Positions 62,200 to 64,000 of a stretch of DNA of 64,000 nucleotides are shown in pieces (the first letter of the stretch is position 1; the number at the start of each line of letters is the position of its first letter). The notes under the pieces were generated by a model. That model ran no database searches, was not told the DNA's origin, and saw nothing but the letters and a program-made list of their open reading frames with translations. The stretch is taken from assembly GCF_005930355.1 (NCBI RefSeq), contig NZ_VDBO01000004.1, positions 289,923 through 353,922 on the forward strand, in the 5' to 3' direction. A program made the translations under genes and the position numbers. The DNA comes from Paenibacillus sinopodophylli. Lineage in GTDB: Bacteria > Bacillota > Bacilli > Paenibacillales > Paenibacillaceae.

Positions 62200-63081
62200 C
62201 TAGTATGAAATGCGTTCTCTAGCAATCAGTCGGTTAATAATGAGCGTCGCAATGAGACATTCAATAACAAGAATTGCCGCTGCAGCGCTGCCGTAACCAA
62301 ACTCTCCTACTCGGAATGCAGAACGATACATGAGATAAGTGAGCGTATAGGTGGAAGTTCCTGGTCCTCCGCTTGTCATAATGTACATATTAGCGAAGGC
62401 GTTCAGCCCTCCCGTAATCGCGAACACGAGACAAAATTTGTACGTTTCCGCCATCATAGGGATGTTGATTTTTAAAATCGCCTGCAGCTTCGTCGCACCA
62501 TCGATGCGGGCTGCCTCCATATATTGTTCAGGAACGGATTTCACACCCGCAAGCAATAGGGCAAAGTGATAACCCATGTACTGCCAAGCGTTCACGAACG
62601 CAATAGCGATAATCGCCGACTTGCTGCTCGTAAGCCAATCCTGCTTGTATTCAAGCCCAAGTATTTCGAATATTTTGTTGATCAGTCCATATTCGCCGTT
62701 ATAAATGGACAGCCATAGCTGACAAACGACTGTAATGGAAAGCACCACCGGAATAAAAAAGCTAATACGCAAAATTTTACGACCCTTGATCTTCGCATCC
62801 GCAACCGCAAAAGCAAGAATCGAACCGATTCCGATCTGAGTTACCGTAATGATGATCGCGAAGATAAGACCATTCTTAACGGAAGTGAAAAACAAGCTGT
62901 CTTGGAACAATCTCGTATAATTGTCGAACCAAATAAAAGTGCCTTCCGTAAGTCCATCCCACTCATACATACTGCGAAAGAACGTCTGGACGATCGGATA
63001 AAATACCATTACGGTGTATAAGAGGAGAGCAGGCAATATAAACAAAAGTATCGCTGTCTTGTTCCCCAGAAATTTGTTCAT
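62200..63081 (-). CDS. Carbohydrate ABC transporter permease, MalF-like
   Basis: 293 residues, six membrane segments. EAA loop PEQYMEAARIDGATKLQAILKINIPMM near 190-216. N-terminal FLGNKTAILLFILPALLLYTVMVFYP is typical of UgpA/LacF-like permeases. GGAAGTG precedes the ATG. It is separated from the solute-binding gene by a 139-bp gap with a hairpin. Confidence 0.94.
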   Translation of the reverse strand: MNKFLGNKTAILLFILPALLLYTVMVFYPIVQTFFRSMYEWDGLTEGTFIWFDNYTRLFQDSLFFTSVKNGLIFAIIITVTQIGIGSILAFAVADAKIKGRKILRISFFIPVVLSITVVCQLWLSIYNGEYGLINKIFEILGLEYKQDWLTSSKSAIIAIAFVNAWQYMGYHFALLLAGVKSVPEQYMEAARIDGATKLQAILKINIPMMAETYKFCLVFAITGGLNAFANMYIMTSGGPGTSTYTLTYLMYRSAFRVGEFGYGSAAAAILVIECLIATLIINRLIARERISY

Positions 63082-63144
63082 TTCATCACTTCCTCTGCAA
63101 GTCTGACGATCTATTCCATGCCGTGTTTTGCCATAAGAGAGCTA

Positions 63145-63179
63145 GAACTCACTCCGCTAGTTTCTATGGGAGTGAGTTC
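63145..63179 (-). terminator. Intergenic hairpin between the solute-binding gene and permease genes
   Basis: GAACTCACTCC (63145-63155) pairs with GGAGTGAGTTC (63169-63179), 11 bp with a 13-base loop and no T run. It probably stabilises or attenuates mRNA rather than terminating fully. Confidence 0.5.
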
Positions 63180-63220
63180 CGCCTCGTTACCCTTTGTTTT
63201 TACATGCTCCGCGCTTGCTG

Positions 63221-64000
63221 CTATTTCGCAGCAGGTACGGCTTTGCTTACATCACTGATGAATTGCTCCGTGGTGTATGCGCCAGTAAGCAAGCTTTGCG
63301 ATGCATCTTCAATTGCTGCTTTGAACTTCGCATCAGACAGGCCCCATGCGAATGCAGTTGTGCTTGTAATTTTTGCAATATCATCAGACAGCTGTTGCAT
63401 CATCGGAGGATATTCCGTTACGATCGCTTTATCTACTTTAGTAGCTACAAGCGGGTTACCGCGTTCTGTGTATTTGTACTCTGCATATTTCAGTGACAGG
63501 AATGCAGCTACCTTAGCAGTCAAATCCTTATCCTTCGTGTCCGGGTTTACTGCATAGCCGCCAGGACCCCCCCCGCCGCTGAACGCATATTTGCTTGCTT
63601 CATAATTAGCAGCGTCAACGCCTGGGATGTACATCCAGCCCGCTTTGTCGCCAAGCTGTTTCGTGGACTCTGCAATTTCCCATTGACCGTTCAAGAACAT
63701 GGCTGCTTTACCTTGGTGGAACAGCGCTGCTGCTTGGTCATAGTTCAGGTTTGTTGCGCCTTTTGGAAGCATGCCCGCTTTCACAAGCTCGACAATTTTA
63801 TCTGCTGCATCTTTGTAGGCAGGATCGCTTATGCTTGCTTGACCTTTATCAAGCTTCTGAATGCCTTGCGGCTCGTTGCGTGTAACGAACATGTCGAACA
63901 ATGCAACCGTTGGCCATTTCTCTTTGGCGAAGATAGACAGCGGCGTAATACCTGCTGCATTAAACGCTGTAACAGCTGCCATCAACTCATCGTAAGTTGT
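63221..64000 (-). CDS. Extracellular solute-binding protein (family 1), partial, C-terminal part
   Basis: The last about 260 residues of a sugar-binding lipoprotein whose start is outside the window (the frame is open to base 64000). Features: FHQGKAAMFLNGQWEIA, the GGGGPGGYAVNPDTKD loop, AAFLSLKYAEYKYTERGN and DVSKAVPAAK at the C-terminus, typical of CUT1 binding proteins. Forms the transporter with the two permeases downstream. A run of eight C (63567-63574) codes for the Gly-Gly-Gly-Pro loop. The sugar is not identifiable. Confidence 0.9.
   Translation of the reverse strand, partial: TTYDELMAAVTAFNAAGITPLSIFAKEKWPTVALFDMFVTRNEPQGIQKLDKGQASISDPAYKDAADKIVELVKAGMLPKGATNLNYDQAAALFHQGKAAMFLNGQWEIAESTKQLGDKAGWMYIPGVDAANYEASKYAFSGGGGPGGYAVNPDTKDKDLTAKVAAFLSLKYAEYKYTERGNPLVATKVDKAIVTEYPPMMQQLSDDIAKITSTTAFAWGLSDAKFKAAIEDASQSLLTGAYTTEQFISDVSKAVPAAK

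Overview
The window looks like a chromosomal segment of a spore-forming, low-to-moderate GC Gram-positive of the Paenibacillus type. The reasons are strong AGGAGG-type ribosome binding sites, a complete tricistronic spore germinant receptor, S-layer-homology (SLH) surface proteins, a Bacillus-type RNase H with an N-terminal hybrid-binding domain, a Mn-dependent family II pyrophosphatase, and dense AraC/MerR/MocR/LysR regulation of sugar and amino-acid catabolism. I see no rRNA, tRNA, insertion sequence, prophage or CRISPR array.

Layout. 1-400: the N-terminus of a small membrane or secreted protein, translationally coupled to the decayed C-terminus of an Rhs/YD-repeat protein. 412-5468: a CadC/SmtB-type metal sensor, a GH78 alpha-L-rhamnosidase with a divergent AraC regulator, a small protein and a YdjM-like membrane protein. 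5556-8985: an amidase, and an AT-rich pair (NmrA-like oxidoreductase and MerR regulator) with a 19-bp-spacer MerR promoter. 8997-14047: a MocR regulator facing a rocD-rocF-rocA arginine/ornithine degradation operon. 14209-20591: housekeeping and envelope genes (kinase-like protein, DUF2167 protein, ppaC, chemoreceptor, heme oxygenase). 20698-26249: a sulfonate/taurine-type ABC transporter plus flavin monooxygenase, controlled by what looks like a regulator made of a DNA-binding domain fused to a solute-binding-protein domain. 26366-30207: two sugar epimerases, a dehydrogenase and a divergent AraC regulator. 30261-36141: RNase H, a methylenetetrahydrofolate reductase-like protein, and a gerB-gerA-gerC operon. 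36150-39630: a eukaryotic-type UDP-sugar pyrophosphorylase, a LysR regulator and branched-chain aminotransferase. 39853-47845: a giant SLH/InlB-repeat surface protein next to a 7TM-DISM histidine kinase and SARP-like response regulator. 48053-54876: a kinase-like protein, an ArsR/MFS efflux unit with twin operators, tyrS, small membrane proteins and thrC. 55033-64000: an SLH-anchored GH43 enzyme, a pentapeptide-repeat protein, a protein with five perfect-length 12-residue repeats, and a sugar ABC transporter running off the window end.

Functional picture: soil-type saccharolytic life (rhamnosides, arabinogalactan-like polymers, imported sugars), use of organosulfur and arginine, and cell-surface display of large enzymes or adhesins. 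The most unusual points are the helix-turn-helix/solute-binding-protein fusion (20698-21915), the Rhs relic with its coupled downstream gene (1-340), the twin palindromes around the ArsR/MFS unit, the 5 x 36-bp repeat in the gene at 60068, and the large uncharacterised middle part of the 1713-residue surface protein. All functional statements come from reading the sequence and recalled family knowledge; no searches were run.
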